64,000 bases of DNA from Harmothoe impar (lineage: Eukaryota > Annelida > Polychaeta > Phyllodocida > Polynoidae): assembly GCA_947462335.1 (NCBI GenBank), contig OX381713.1, forward strand, positions 20,762,381 to 20,826,380, given 5' to 3'. The notes beneath the pieces were generated by a model. The model searched no databases. It was not told where the DNA came from and worked only from the letters and a program-made list of their open reading frames with translations. Shown piece by piece: positions 22,335 through 32,524 of the stretch. Position numbers and translations under genes: made by a program. Each line of letters opens with the position of its first letter. The first letter of the stretch is position 1.

Positions 22335-23918
22335 ATGGAGAAACAAATAGAAGAGGCCATGCAGCAACAGCTGAAACAGCTGACAGAGGCTATGCAGAAA
22401 CAGCTAGCAGAGACTGTGAAATTGCAAGTAGCAGAGGGATTAAAGTCTATACAACCCAACACTACACCCCAAACCAGTGCACCAGACATAGAGGCTGCAC
22501 TTATAGGTATAACTGCAACACTTAAGTCTCTACAGGAGGGACAAGTAGCAGAAAGACTAGCAAGAGAAAAATCTGTCAAAGCATTGGATGAGAAGATAGA
22601 AAGGGAGAAAGAGGAAACACATAACGACATTCTGAAACCAGATAAATTCTCACAACCCTCCCAAAATCAATCCGCCAGGAGACATTGCACAGACTATGAG
22701 CAATACATTGACTCCAAATATGGGAAACATCCCTCATATAGGATTAAATACTTCTCAAACTTCCTAGAAGACAAGTCAAAGATATGGTTTAAGGCCTACA
22801 TGACTGCACACCCAGACACAGACTATGACACAATGAAGGAAGCCTTCCTAAAGTATTTCAAAAAGGAAGATGACCGCCTTGATGCAAAGGCATTAAGAGG
22901 TCAAAATCCAGATGAATCTGTCTCAGACTATGCCATGGCCTTACAAAGTATGGCCACAGCACACAACAAATCAGAGGAGAGAACAAAGGAAGCCCTTCTA
23001 CAAGGTCTAAGGGAAGATATCAGTGCAGTTGTCATACACAAAGGAGCCTCAACATGGTCAGAAATCCTTGAAATAGCAGAGGAGTATGAGAACCAACAAA
23101 CAGTCTCCACTGGTAACATTAAAGATGAGATAAAAGCAGAATTAGGCTCAGAGCTACAGGAAACAATAGAATCCATGCAGGCACAACTGAAGTCTGTGAC
23201 ACATGTAAACTCTATGCTTGTAAAGCAAACAAAATCACAGAAAAATGGAAACCCCTCAAAGAAAGCCAAATCAGACCCAAAGACAGTTCAAATGGATCAC
23301 TCATCAGAGGATGAGGACCAAAGCCTAAACCTCATATCAAATGAACATGTGAGGAGGCAAGAACAAAGGGCACTGAAGGATCAAGGTAAACCCAACAACA
23401 GCCAACAAAGGAACTCTGGAAATAACAGAGGAGGCTACCGAGGCAAAAACTTTGGCCCAAACTTCAGAAATAGCAACAGAGGAGGACAACGAGGCAGAGG
23501 TGGATACAGCCAAAATAACAGCCGAGATCACCAAAGCAACAGTCAGGAAACCAGCCGTAGAGATAACAGCAGAAGTCGTGACAACAGCAGACATCGTGAT
23601 AGTAGCAGAAATCGCGACTACAATCGCCGTGATAACAGCAGAGACCGTGATTACCACCGTCGTGACCAGAGCAGAGATCGTGACTACAACAGAGGTCGGG
23701 ATCAAAACCGTCGTGACTACAGCAATAGTCGTGACAGACAGCATGACTACAACCACAGTCGTGACAACAGCAGAGGTCGAGACAGCTACAATGGCTACAG
23801 ATCCAACACACAAGGCTACAACCCCCAACAACAGCCCCAACAGCCACCTCAAGCTATCCAGCCTGACGTGCTTCAACAGATCAAGCAGCTACTAGGATCT
23901 TCAAACTCGGGAAACTAG
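22335..23918 (+). CDS. gag: gag polyprotein of the LTR element
   Basis: 527 codons starting at the first good ATG after the leader and ending TAG at 23,916-23,918. Gag would form the particle that packages the element's RNA. Residues 1-100 are Gln/Glu/Lys-rich with coiled-coil character. Residues about 123-265 carry a Ty3/gypsy capsid-like (retrotransposon gag) segment with the conserved pattern around IWFKAYM and EAFLKYF. The C-terminal third is basic and repetitive: Asn/Gly/Arg-rich, then about 80 residues of Ser-Arg-Asp repeats (about 412-490). No CX2CX4HX4C zinc knuckle is present; the Arg-rich tail probably takes over RNA binding. The codon before the stop lies in a slippery heptamer feeding pol. 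Confidence in identity is high, domain borders are approximate. Confidence 0.92.
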   Translation: MEKQIEEAMQQQLKQLTEAMQKQLAETVKLQVAEGLKSIQPNTTPQTSAPDIEAALIGITATLKSLQEGQVAERLAREKSVKALDEKIEREKEETHNDILKPDKFSQPSQNQSARRHCTDYEQYIDSKYGKHPSYRIKYFSNFLEDKSKIWFKAYMTAHPDTDYDTMKEAFLKYFKKEDDRLDAKALRGQNPDESVSDYAMALQSMATAHNKSEERTKEALLQGLREDISAVVIHKGASTWSEILEIAEEYENQQTVSTGNIKDEIKAELGSELQETIESMQAQLKSVTHVNSMLVKQTKSQKNGNPSKKAKSDPKTVQMDHSSEDEDQSLNLISNEHVRRQEQRALKDQGKPNNSQQRNSGNNRGGYRGKNFGPNFRNSNRGGQRGRGGYSQNNSRDHQSNSQETSRRDNSRSRDNSRHRDSSRNRDYNRRDNSRDRDYHRRDQSRDRDYNRGRDQNRRDYSNSRDRQHDYNHSRDNSRGRDSYNGYRSNTQGYNPQQQPQQPPQAIQPDVLQQIKQLLGSSNSGN

Positions 23919-23938
23919 AGACCCACAGCGCCGCTGGG
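23909..23938 (+). promoter_or_regulatory. -1 ribosomal frameshift site at the gag stop
   Basis: GGGAAAC at 23,909-23,915 is a canonical X-XXY-YYZ slippery heptamer in exactly the right phase (G GGA AAC), followed at once by the gag TAG. Pol is open in the -1 frame from 23,867, so a slip here gives gag-pol. After a 7-base spacer, 23,923-23,938 can form a GC-rich stem (CAGC with GCTG, extended by CC with GG across a bulged A). The AGAG at 23,917-23,920 could also pair with CTCT near 23,955. Type-D retroviruses use the same heptamer at gag-pro. Confidence 0.85.
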
Positions 23939-26900
23939 CCAGTGCGTTGTGAGCCTCTCCAACCCCCCATCAAGATCCAAGATCAACAACCCCTAGGACA
24001 ACCAAAGACAATTGCTAGTATAGCAGAGACAATCCCCCAGTTACATACTGGGAAATCAAGCCGACCATCAGTGATTCATATCACACCTCAACAAGATGCA
24101 TCGCAAAAGGAAATGGGTGAGAGTACCAAAATTTCTGTTGAACTTCTTAAAAATGGCTGTTTAAATGCAAGATTCTATGAACACACTGAAATACCTTGTT
24201 TAGTTGACACCGGTGCCACTATCACCTGTGTCAGGGATACTTTTCTTAGGGAAATTCAGAAATCTCGAGATGTCGAAATCAAAAAGAGAAAGTTCAATGT
24301 ACACTTAGCAGACGGATCCATATGCCATGTAAGACAAGCAGCAGTATTGAAATTCAAAATTCATGGTACCAGATTCGAATTCCCATTCTCAATTATTCCA
24401 AATCTCACAAAGCCAGTTGTCCTAGGCACAGATTTCTTAAAAGCAACACGATCACAGATCGAATTCAATGTAGACCCAGAGCTACAAGTCAAGCCAGTCC
24501 GAGCTGTTAGGGAGGCTACAATCCTTCCTTTCACAGAACTAGCAGTTCTAGGACAAGTCACATCCCTCAAATGTTTAGAAGGATGTGTAGGCACATTAGA
24601 CAATTTGCAGAGGAACAACAGAGTTCCATACCTAGTTCAAAAGGGAGTAGTAACACCCTCAGAAATGAACAGGCACCCAATCATACTGCTCAATACAAGC
24701 CACCGACCATACAAGGTGAGGAAGGGTGATATAATAGCCCTATTCACAGAGGTAGATCCCTCTGAGTTACATCAACCAGATACTGACATCCCTACTGAGG
24801 AACCCACACTACAAGTGCTAGACACTGAAGAGAATTGTAGTGACACAGAGTCAGACTGTGCCTCAGTATATGCAGATCCAGATACAAACCGTGGAGATGA
24901 CACTGATGATGAATTGGCCACAATTCACAGTGAGGCTCATGACATTATGCCAGACATAATGGAAAATGTGCCACCCAAATGTGTACTAACAGATATTGGA
25001 CAAGAGAGACTCCAAAAATTACTCCACAAGTATCAAGATGTATTTGTAGGTAAAGACAATGACATAGGTACAACCCACCTATATACACATTCAATTCACA
25101 TCAAACCAGATGCAGTACCATGTCACTACCTACCATACAGGCAGACGCCTGAGAAGCAAGCTAAGATGGGAGAAGTCTGTGAAGACCTAGTCAGACAGGG
25201 CATCCTCAGAGAATGTGCAGAGGGACCCTGGGCATCCAGATCATTTTTAGTACAGAAAGCATCTGGAGGCCAACGTCTAGTCACAGACCTACGCCACGTC
25301 AATGCTAATATGATAAACCAAGCTTTATCAACGCCACGTGCAGACGACACACTAGACATGATAGGGTCACTCAAACCTACTGTTTTCAGTAAACTAGATG
25401 CGCAACAAGGATTTTTCCAAATTCCCATAAGAAGGGAGGATCAACACAAAACTGCTTTCATAGCAAATGACAAAAAGTATGTCTATCAAAAGATGCCGAT
25501 GGGTTTGGCTACCGCGCCGGCAGGATTTTGCCATCTAGTAACTCTAATTCTCAACAAACTGAAATACAAATGTGCCCTACCATACCTAGACGACATTCTA
25601 GTCCTATCACCAGATGTAGAACGACATTTTTCAGACCTTGAAGATGTCTTCAAAAGCCTGAGAATTGGGAAACTCAAGCTAAAGAAATCAAAATGTGAAT
25701 ACTTCACAGATAGGATAGATTTTCTAGGAATGCGTGTCACACCAGATGGTTTACAACCATCCCCAGAAAAGGTGGAAAGTGTCAAAACTTTTCCCACCCC
25801 AAAATCTGTGAAACAAGTCAGATCATTCACAGGACTATGCCAATACTTCAAAAAGTTCATCAAAGACTATGCCAATATTGCTAGGCCACTGTACGACCTA
25901 CAAACAAACCTAAAGGTTTTCAAATGGAATGAGGATGCAGACAATGCTTTTAAAACATTGAAACATGCACTCTGTACCCATGCACTATTGAGATACCCAG
26001 ACTATGACAAAGAATTCAGTCTAGCAACAGATGCTTCAAATGTGAGCCTAGGAGCTGTTCTTTCACAACGCAGTAGTGAAGGAGTACTGAGACCAGTAGC
26101 CTTCGCAGGTAGAACACTGTCCAAGCATGAAAGAAACTACAACACAACAGAAAGAGAGCTACTAGGTGTAGTATATGGGATACTACATTTTAGGCACTAC
26201 TTAGAAAGTAGACACTTTCAGTTGTACACAGATCATGCAGCTCTAATACCACTGCTCACAAACACAGGTTTGACCCACAGGTGGGCCAGATGGGCACTGG
26301 ATATCCAACAATTTGCATTCACAATACAACATGTAAAAGGAGATGACAACATTCCTCCAGATGTGATGTCAAGAAGAGAATATCCAGATGCACCACCAAT
26401 GACCAACCCCCCACCACCTCCAAGAAGGAAAAGGGCAGCCACCAGAACCAAATTCTCTAAAATCCAAACCAAGATACCATTCAACAGAGATGACCCACCA
26501 AAATCTATTGACAGACCAAAACCAGTGATCAGAGGTATCTTAAAAGAGACCACCCATTATGTGTTCTGTCATTGTGAAAGGGAGTACTGTGAAGAGTATC
26601 CAGAAAACTGTTTTACCCCGGTTGAGACCAACAGGATTGCACAGATGGTGAAAGCCACATCCCGCGAACCACCACACAGTGCATCAGAAAATCAGTTGGA
26701 AGAAAAACTGCATAAAATTGCTTCAATCACCAAGGTAGTCAGATTTGCAGAAGAACAGCTGGATATGGAGGAAGAACAGGACAGAGACATTTGTGTTGTC
26801 ACCACACGTTCAAAAGCAAAACGGTCGGTTGCAGAGGATACAAGGTCTAATGACCACCCTCAGCAATTAGGCCTAAAAGCCAAAAAGAACAAAGTGTCAA

Positions 26901-28720
26901 CCAAATCCTCTTTCCCTACTAAATCCCCCATTTCAACACCCAGCACACCCACAGCCAATTTGCAGAAGCACTCAGACAGAGCAGGTACTGCACAGAAGGC
27001 TCACAAAACCAAATCTGACCCCCATCCCAAAAGAACAAAGGCCGCCTCCACCAGCACAAACAGAGGAGCAGCCAGTTCAAAGGAGCAGACAGTCAACACA
27101 GACATAGCAGTTGAACAACCAAAGAAACAGACAAAGACCAGACCTGCACCAAAATCTCCTGAAACAATCCAGGCAGAGAAAGACAAAGAAAGGCTGGCAC
27201 AGCATATAATGGAATTAGACCAGATGTTAGACCAAATCCCAGACAGTTCAATCAACTCCACACTGTTGAAAGAAGAACAAAGGAAGGACACTGGACTAAT
27301 ACCCATTATAGACTACCTAGAGAAAGGTGACCTACCTGTAAAAAGCACTGAAGCAACAAGGATTAGGAACAATGCTCAGCACTACCTACTCCTAGACAAC
27401 ATTCTAGTACACATATCCCCTACATCATGGAGAAAAACAGACACAGTACCACTACAAGTTGTAGTCCCAAAAACTTGGGTTGAAAACATACTGCAACACT
27501 TCCATGACTCACCAATGGCAGGTCATGTAGGTACTTCAAAAATGATGTCTTCTCTCATACCTAGGGTATATTGGAAATCTATGATGGCTGATGTCAATCA
27601 GTATGTGTCAACATGTGATACTTGCCTAAAAGCAAAAAGGGCAGTGCACACCCACAAAACACCAATGACTGTAAGGGACTATATGCCAACTCCCATGAAG
27701 CACCTAAACTTAGATGCTGTGGGACCACTCCCAGAAACAGCCAGGAAAAACAAACACATACAAGTTTGCATAGATTATTCAACTAGATATGTCATAGCAT
27801 ATGCCACAAAGGATCTCACAGCAGAAACCACACAACATGAGTTCTACAAGAACGTCATATGTCAGCAAGGTGTACCAACTTCAGTTCAAACTGACAATGG
27901 CACCTGCTACACAGGCAGCAATTTTAAGAAACTGATGAACACCCAGAAGATAAGACACGACCTGTCAAGTCCATACAGACCACAATCAAATGGATTAGTG
28001 GAAAGATTCAATGCCAGTATAGGAACAGCATTAAGGACTTTCTGTTCTCAGAATCAGAAAACATGGGACCTGTATATAGAATCAATTACATTTGCATTGA
28101 ACAACACAGAGTCCCAAACAACAGGTTACACACCATTCTTCCTACTTCATGGCAGAAACCCTCAAACCATTGTAGAAACTGCCCTAAACATAAAGGAAGA
28201 AATCAAAACAGTAGCCGAGCATGTATCTGGAATGATACTGTCTCAAGATGAGTCTAGAAGAAAGGCAATAGACAGAGTCAAAAAGCTACAACAAGGAAGG
28301 AAGTCAAGATATGACAAAAAGCTTACACCACAAGCTATACTTCCACTAGATATTGTATATATCAACATTCCCAGAATTCTGTTGACCACAGATTCAAAGA
28401 AGCTTCAACCCCTATTCATGGGACCATATGTTGTTGCAGAAAGACCAACTCCAACCAGCGCAAGGTTGAAGAACCTATCAAATAACCTACTAGTCCCCAG
28501 ACCAGTACATATTGATAGGCTCAAAAAGGTCACAACACTGAGGAAAAATGAGTTTGCACACAGACTCATTCCCCACACCTCAAAGTTTATCCACAGGATA
28601 ACAAGGGATAAATCCCAAATCACACTCACCAAAGAGTCAGTTGGTCTAAACCAAATAGTACCCAGACCAGCCCACCACAAGGTGAAAAGAAACTCCAGGC
28701 AAGGGAGAATATCTAAGTAG
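23912..28720 (+). CDS. pol: pol polyprotein (PR-RT-RNase H-IN), expressed by frameshift
   Basis: The frame is open from 23,867 to TAG at 28,718-28,720. There is no ATG near its start, so translation depends on the heptamer at 23,909. Numbering residues from 23,942: aspartic protease with catalytic DTG at 89-91; reverse transcriptase about 395-600 with catalytic Asp at 486 and YLDD at 548-551; RNase H with TDAS Asp at 697; integrase with an HHCC zinc domain from about 1,186 and catalytic D1258, D1318, E1354 (exact D-35-E spacing); GPY motif near 1,495. IN after RNase H is the Ty3/gypsy order. About 335 residues between RNase H and IN are an unusual Lys/Ser/Thr-rich linker with a Cys cluster (C-x-C-x4-C-x6-C near 876-890). 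No stop or frameshift interrupts it. Confidence 0.93.
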   Translation, partial: KLETHSAAGPVRCEPLQPPIKIQDQQPLGQPKTIASIAETIPQLHTGKSSRPSVIHITPQQDASQKEMGESTKISVELLKNGCLNARFYEHTEIPCLVDTGATITCVRDTFLREIQKSRDVEIKKRKFNVHLADGSICHVRQAAVLKFKIHGTRFEFPFSIIPNLTKPVVLGTDFLKATRSQIEFNVDPELQVKPVRAVREATILPFTELAVLGQVTSLKCLEGCVGTLDNLQRNNRVPYLVQKGVVTPSEMNRHPIILLNTSHRPYKVRKGDIIALFTEVDPSELHQPDTDIPTEEPTLQVLDTEENCSDTESDCASVYADPDTNRGDDTDDELATIHSEAHDIMPDIMENVPPKCVLTDIGQERLQKLLHKYQDVFVGKDNDIGTTHLYTHSIHIKPDAVPCHYLPYRQTPEKQAKMGEVCEDLVRQGILRECAEGPWASRSFLVQKASGGQRLVTDLRHVNANMINQALSTPRADDTLDMIGSLKPTVFSKLDAQQGFFQIPIRREDQHKTAFIANDKKYVYQKMPMGLATAPAGFCHLVTLILNKLKYKCALPYLDDILVLSPDVERHFSDLEDVFKSLRIGKLKLKKSKCEYFTDRIDFLGMRVTPDGLQPSPEKVESVKTFPTPKSVKQVRSFTGLCQYFKKFIKDYANIARPLYDLQTNLKVFKWNEDADNAFKTLKHALCTHALLRYPDYDKEFSLATDASNVSLGAVLSQRSSEGVLRPVAFAGRTLSKHERNYNTTERELLGVVYGILHFRHYLESRHFQLYTDHAALIPLLTNTGLTHRWARWALDIQQFAFTIQHVKGDDNIPPDVMSRREYPDAPPMTNPPPPPRRKRAATRTKFSKIQTKIPFNRDDPPKSIDRPKPVIRGILKETTHYVFCHCEREYCEEYPENCFTPVETNRIAQMVKATSREPPHSASENQLEEKLHKIASITKVVRFAEEQLDMEEEQDRDICVVTTRSKAKRSVAEDTRSNDHPQQLGLKAKKNKVSTKSSFPTKSPISTPSTPTANLQKHSDRAGTAQKAHKTKSDPHPKRTKAASTSTNRGAASSKEQTVNTDIAVEQPKKQTKTRPAPKSPETIQAEKDKERLAQHIMELDQMLDQIPDSSINSTLLKEEQRKDTGLIPIIDYLEKGDLPVKSTEATRIRNNAQHYLLLDNILVHISPTSWRKTDTVPLQVVVPKTWVENILQHFHDSPMAGHVGTSKMMSSLIPRVYWKSMMADVNQYVSTCDTCLKAKRAVHTHKTPMTVRDYMPTPMKHLNLDAVGPLPETARKNKHIQVCIDYSTRYVIAYATKDLTAETTQHEFYKNVICQQGVPTSVQTDNGTCYTGSNFKKLMNTQKIRHDLSSPYRPQSNGLVERFNASIGTALRTFCSQNQKTWDLYIESITFALNNTESQTTGYTPFFLLHGRNPQTIVETALNIKEEIKTVAEHVSGMILSQDESRRKAIDRVKKLQQGRKSRYDKKLTPQAILPLDIVYINIPRILLTTDSKKLQPLFMGPYVVAERPTPTSARLKNLSNNLLVPRPVHIDRLKKVTTLRKNEFAHRLIPHTSKFIHRITRDKSQITLTKESVGLNQIVPRPAHHKVKRNSRQGRISK

Positions 28721-29812
28721 ATTACTTTTATATATTGACATGATCATATGGAATATCTATACCCACAGACTATGAATAATAGTCAAATAAGTATATAAAC
28801 ATTCTATATGAAGGAAATTGATTTTCCAACAACTGTCCAAATCATAAATGATAAGTAGGGATTTCATATCAGCATAGGATATGAACCCACACAAAGGACA
28901 GAAAAGACAATATACACTATATAGGTTACAAAACAATGTGCACACAAAGTAGAATCAAAGGACAGATTACTACAGGGTTGAAGTCTGAAACCCAAAAGGC
29001 TACACACAAAAGCCAAAAGAGACTACCTAAAGGGATTAGCAACCCAAGCTTGAAGAAACCACAATTATCATATTTTGCATCAAAGGCTAGCATCCTTGAA
29101 AGAATGCACAATGAAAATGTTTGAACCTAAATCCTGTAAAGTACATGAAACAGAGCGTGCTATGCCAAGAGACTACTGTCTAGACACACCCTTACCCTTC
29201 AAAGGACCCACACACCTGCCAGGGCATTCAAACCCCCACAGATGCAGGTAGTCCACACTAATTACCCCAGACATAATTACCCCAGTCAGACAAGCCAATG
29301 CTGGTGGCACACAGCTGAGCCACCAGGGAAACAAAGCCAGGCCCTCAATGGATGAGGGTAGGGTGGGCTACATAAGAGGCCCTGACTCCATAGCCAACTC
29401 ACCAGTTCTACTCCTACAGCAGTCAGGCACACACCAGCTGGTCCTAGCCATACCAGTTCTCCTATAATAGGAGGGACTCTGTCAGAAAGCAGACCACACC
29501 CACTCTACAATATCATACCCAGTTACTACAATCTTGGGAAAGGACTCTAGCACAGATTGGACATTAAGCCAACACTAGCTTGATCATGGAAAAAGGTACA
29601 GTTCAAACACTACATTGATTATTATATTACTATTGGGACCAACCAGGATTTCTGCTCTCAAAACTATGTACACAGAGGCAGTGCCAAGTGGATACTTCAC
29701 ATAAGCAAAAAGGATAGCTCACAAAATCAGCAAACCAATTTAAACCTAAGTATATTGCAAAAACACTAGTAGAAGTCTTACTAAGACATAGAATATATTT
29801 TATATTTCAGGC
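28721..29812 (+). other. pol-env spacer with env splice acceptor
   Basis: No ORF of note. A pyrimidine-rich stretch ending TTTTATATTTCAG at 29,810 lies two bases before the env ATG, a convincing 3' splice site for a subgenomic env RNA. The matching donor, expected in or near the leader, could not be fixed. GCTACATAAGAGG near 29,367 is a weak TATA-like word. Two copies of TAATTACCCCAG near 29,261 and 29,275, and the inverted pair CTGGTGGC/GCCACCAG near 29,300-29,328, also lie here. Confidence 0.6.
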
Positions 29813-32428
29813 ATGCTAAAGCCAATCCTACTACTAGTGATGATGGCCACTTCTCAAGCCATCACATATGTGCCCACCGTTAGACAGAACGTTGGAGCCA
29901 TATATGAGCCATTACCTGAACCATTGGTCAATGGGCACGATACCACAACCATGATATTGGCAATACCATACCATATACCTGCTCCACCAGAGACCAAAAC
30001 CAAAATACTGGACCAGGTTATGGCACTAACATTTCCTACCTTGCATGACGACAGTTCTACCAGTCAGATATTACAGCAAGCAAGGGAACTAGATCTGTTA
30101 ATAGACATAACAGACAAGGAAATTAACTCTACCTTAGCATCCATCCATTTGTTCCTATCAAATCCAATTAATAGTCAAGGAAGGTACAGAAGAGCACCAC
30201 TTGGGTTACTAGCCCCACTCTTCAGAGGAGCAATAGGTGCCACACTAGATGACGTCAAAGAGGTCATGAACCAGATAAAGAACATAGACGGCATTCTAGA
30301 AGCTTTTTCCAAGCAAGACAGAGAAGCAGCTATATTAATTGATAAGGTCACACAACGCCAAGACAAATTTGTCAAGGCATATGTTAAGGATAAAAGTAGG
30401 CTAGACCAAACCATGAACACTCTAGGCCAAAATATGAATTTATGGGCTCAAAATATGACCACATCTCTGAACACTTATGCAAATCACGAGCACACACAAA
30501 GAAGGAAGATCCAAATTTTAACTGATGCACTCACCATTATTGTAGCAAGAATGAACTATCTGCAAGCATTGCAGCGCACCACATCAGCACTCAGGATGCT
30601 ATCAGCAGGCATTATGACTGCTGACATAATACCACCAGCTGAACTAACGGAGCATCTGAATGATCTGGACATGACACTCAGAATACACTCACCAGGATCA
30701 AAGGTCGCCATAACTGACCTTGACTACTATTATTCCCAAAGAATGATATCCTACACCTATTCGGAACGGCACATATACATCCACCTGGATATCATTGTAG
30801 CATCCACCGTCTCCACCTTCAGAGTATTTCAACTGGTAACCACACCAGTACCAATCAACACCAAGGAGACGCCTACAAAGGGAGTAACCCAATTAATTAC
30901 TGATGTCAAATTCTTGGCTATCTCTGAAGATGGTTCACTATTTATTGAACTAACAAATGCAGATATGCTAACCTGTCCAGGAACTAAGATCAAAATTTGT
31001 ACCAAAACTTGCCCGAGAATCCATAGACATGTACCTACATGCACAGTAGCAATTTATTTGAACCAAGCTCAGCAAGTCAAGGAAATGTGCCAATTTACTA
31101 TCTCACCCTTGAAGAGACCTATCTCACACGCTGTAGCCATTTCACAAGATGAATATCTAGTGACCACAAATTCTCCCACCTACACAGTTACGTGTCACGG
31201 GAAACCAGCTACTACTCACAAAGCACCATCACACTCAATCATAGGTGTACCATGCCTATGTACAGTGAATATAGATCACTATTCACTACCAAATTCTAGG
31301 TTGCCATGCAACACTACAATTTCATTTCACTATGCTTTGGAGACTATAAACCTACCTTTTCTCGCGGCTCTAAATGAAATCAAAGAAATTGGACCAGACT
31401 CCAAGGCAAATTTGCCACCTTTTCCAAAGGTCAACCTATCCAAGACACTGGATATGTTAAGAAAATCAAGTAATATTGATGAATCAACATTACTAGACCT
31501 AAACCCATTCGCAAAAACCCTGCTAGATGATGCCTCCAGCCTGGCTAAGCCACTGGAAAATAGACTAATAGAGTCCTATCTATACAAATTTGCACGGCAT
31601 CCAGCAGCATCTATCATACCAATGATACTTTCGGTTATAGCTACAATTTTGGCCACATACACCCTATTCAAAATGCACAGAGGATCCACACTACTAGCTT
31701 ATATGCCAACCGCAAAAGCATATAGATTTGTCACAGAGAAGCCTATGGAAAAAGCCTTCGAAACCCTATACAAGAAGGACACCACCACGGCACCAATAGA
31801 ACAGGGCCCCACCCCTATTCTAACCATCCAGGAGACCCATACTCTTATCATAGCCATACTATTCACACTCACTATTTACTCAGCCTACAGGCTGACCAAA
31901 TATTTAAAGAGTATGGCAACCAAGCACTGTGGAAAGGGAAAAGTCACCAAGAGGACAAATCCCACAGTAGTACTAAAAGTCTACAAAGGAGACACCAACT
32001 TCTCCTTCCCCTTGCGTCCAGTGCCACATGAGTTTGATACAATTATAAAAGCTTCAGCCCCAACATACAGAGATATGATTATAAAAATGTACCCTCTCCC
32101 AAGACTAGTATTTGAATGGAATGGACCAGTAGTAATTACTACTAAGAAAGGAGAGACCGCATATTTACTGCCAGAAACTATCAATCTACCATGGCGTGCC
32201 AGGTTCAGCATAATACCAGCGCTCAGGGAACCTAATCTAGATTTTGCCATGTTACTACAAAATGACATTTCACCCCAGCCTGTCACCATGGATACCCATG
32301 AATCAAAGCTGGAAAACATCATAATTGACGACCAAAGAGAAAGCACCAATACATTCAAAAATGTACTCACCATACTCACCCAACCACCTACAGCTGTAAC
32401 TAGTGAGAAAGTACATGGGGAAGAATAA
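29813..32428 (+). CDS. env: envelope-like glycoprotein of the LTR element
   Basis: 871 codons from an ATG directly behind a splice acceptor. Residues 1-17 form a signal peptide. RYRR at 124-127 is a furin-type site followed by a Gly/Ala/Leu-rich hydrophobic stretch (128-143) like a fusion peptide, then a helical segment. The ectodomain has several N-glycosylation sequons and a Cys-rich middle (about 385-500). A membrane segment lies at about 599-620 and a second hydrophobic segment at about 676-696. About 170 residues then follow, an unusually long tail for an envelope protein. This is the architecture of class-I-like, furin-cleaved F/Env proteins of errantiviruses and baculoviruses; specific homology was not testable here. 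It is intact, so cell-to-cell spread of the element is conceivable but unproven. Confidence 0.8.
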   Translation: MLKPILLLVMMATSQAITYVPTVRQNVGAIYEPLPEPLVNGHDTTTMILAIPYHIPAPPETKTKILDQVMALTFPTLHDDSSTSQILQQARELDLLIDITDKEINSTLASIHLFLSNPINSQGRYRRAPLGLLAPLFRGAIGATLDDVKEVMNQIKNIDGILEAFSKQDREAAILIDKVTQRQDKFVKAYVKDKSRLDQTMNTLGQNMNLWAQNMTTSLNTYANHEHTQRRKIQILTDALTIIVARMNYLQALQRTTSALRMLSAGIMTADIIPPAELTEHLNDLDMTLRIHSPGSKVAITDLDYYYSQRMISYTYSERHIYIHLDIIVASTVSTFRVFQLVTTPVPINTKETPTKGVTQLITDVKFLAISEDGSLFIELTNADMLTCPGTKIKICTKTCPRIHRHVPTCTVAIYLNQAQQVKEMCQFTISPLKRPISHAVAISQDEYLVTTNSPTYTVTCHGKPATTHKAPSHSIIGVPCLCTVNIDHYSLPNSRLPCNTTISFHYALETINLPFLAALNEIKEIGPDSKANLPPFPKVNLSKTLDMLRKSSNIDESTLLDLNPFAKTLLDDASSLAKPLENRLIESYLYKFARHPAASIIPMILSVIATILATYTLFKMHRGSTLLAYMPTAKAYRFVTEKPMEKAFETLYKKDTTTAPIEQGPTPILTIQETHTLIIAILFTLTIYSAYRLTKYLKSMATKHCGKGKVTKRTNPTVVLKVYKGDTNFSFPLRPVPHEFDTIIKASAPTYRDMIIKMYPLPRLVFEWNGPVVITTKKGETAYLLPETINLPWRARFSIIPALREPNLDFAMLLQNDISPQPVTMDTHESKLENIIIDDQRESTNTFKNVLTILTQPPTAVTSEKVHGEE

Positions 32429-32495
32429 CACAATTATACAGGATTGAGATTGACCAAAACTTTTGTGAAAAGTTGGTTGGCCCTGAAAAGGACCG

Positions 32496-32501
32496 TTTAT
32501 T
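32496..32501 (-). terminator. poly(A) signal for the antisense gene
   Basis: AATAAA on the minus strand (TTTATT on plus) lies 24 bases after the stop codon of the antisense ORF at 32,525. It falls in the 96-bp gap between the env stop and that ORF, so the two converge without overlapping coding. Confidence 0.65.
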
Positions 32502-32524
32502 TTGACATTTATAGATGCCACCCA

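Noticed and set aside
23452..23895. 147-codon plus-strand ORF overlapping gag in another frame
   Set aside because: It lies wholly over the Ser-Arg-Asp repeat region of gag and reads a monotonous Thr/Val/Ile repeat. The opposite strand is also open there. It is a by-product of the repeat, not a second gene.
23942..23944. GTG as the start codon of pol
   Set aside because: The frame is open upstream to 23,867 and a slippery heptamer sits at the gag stop, so frameshifting explains pol better than initiation at GTG.
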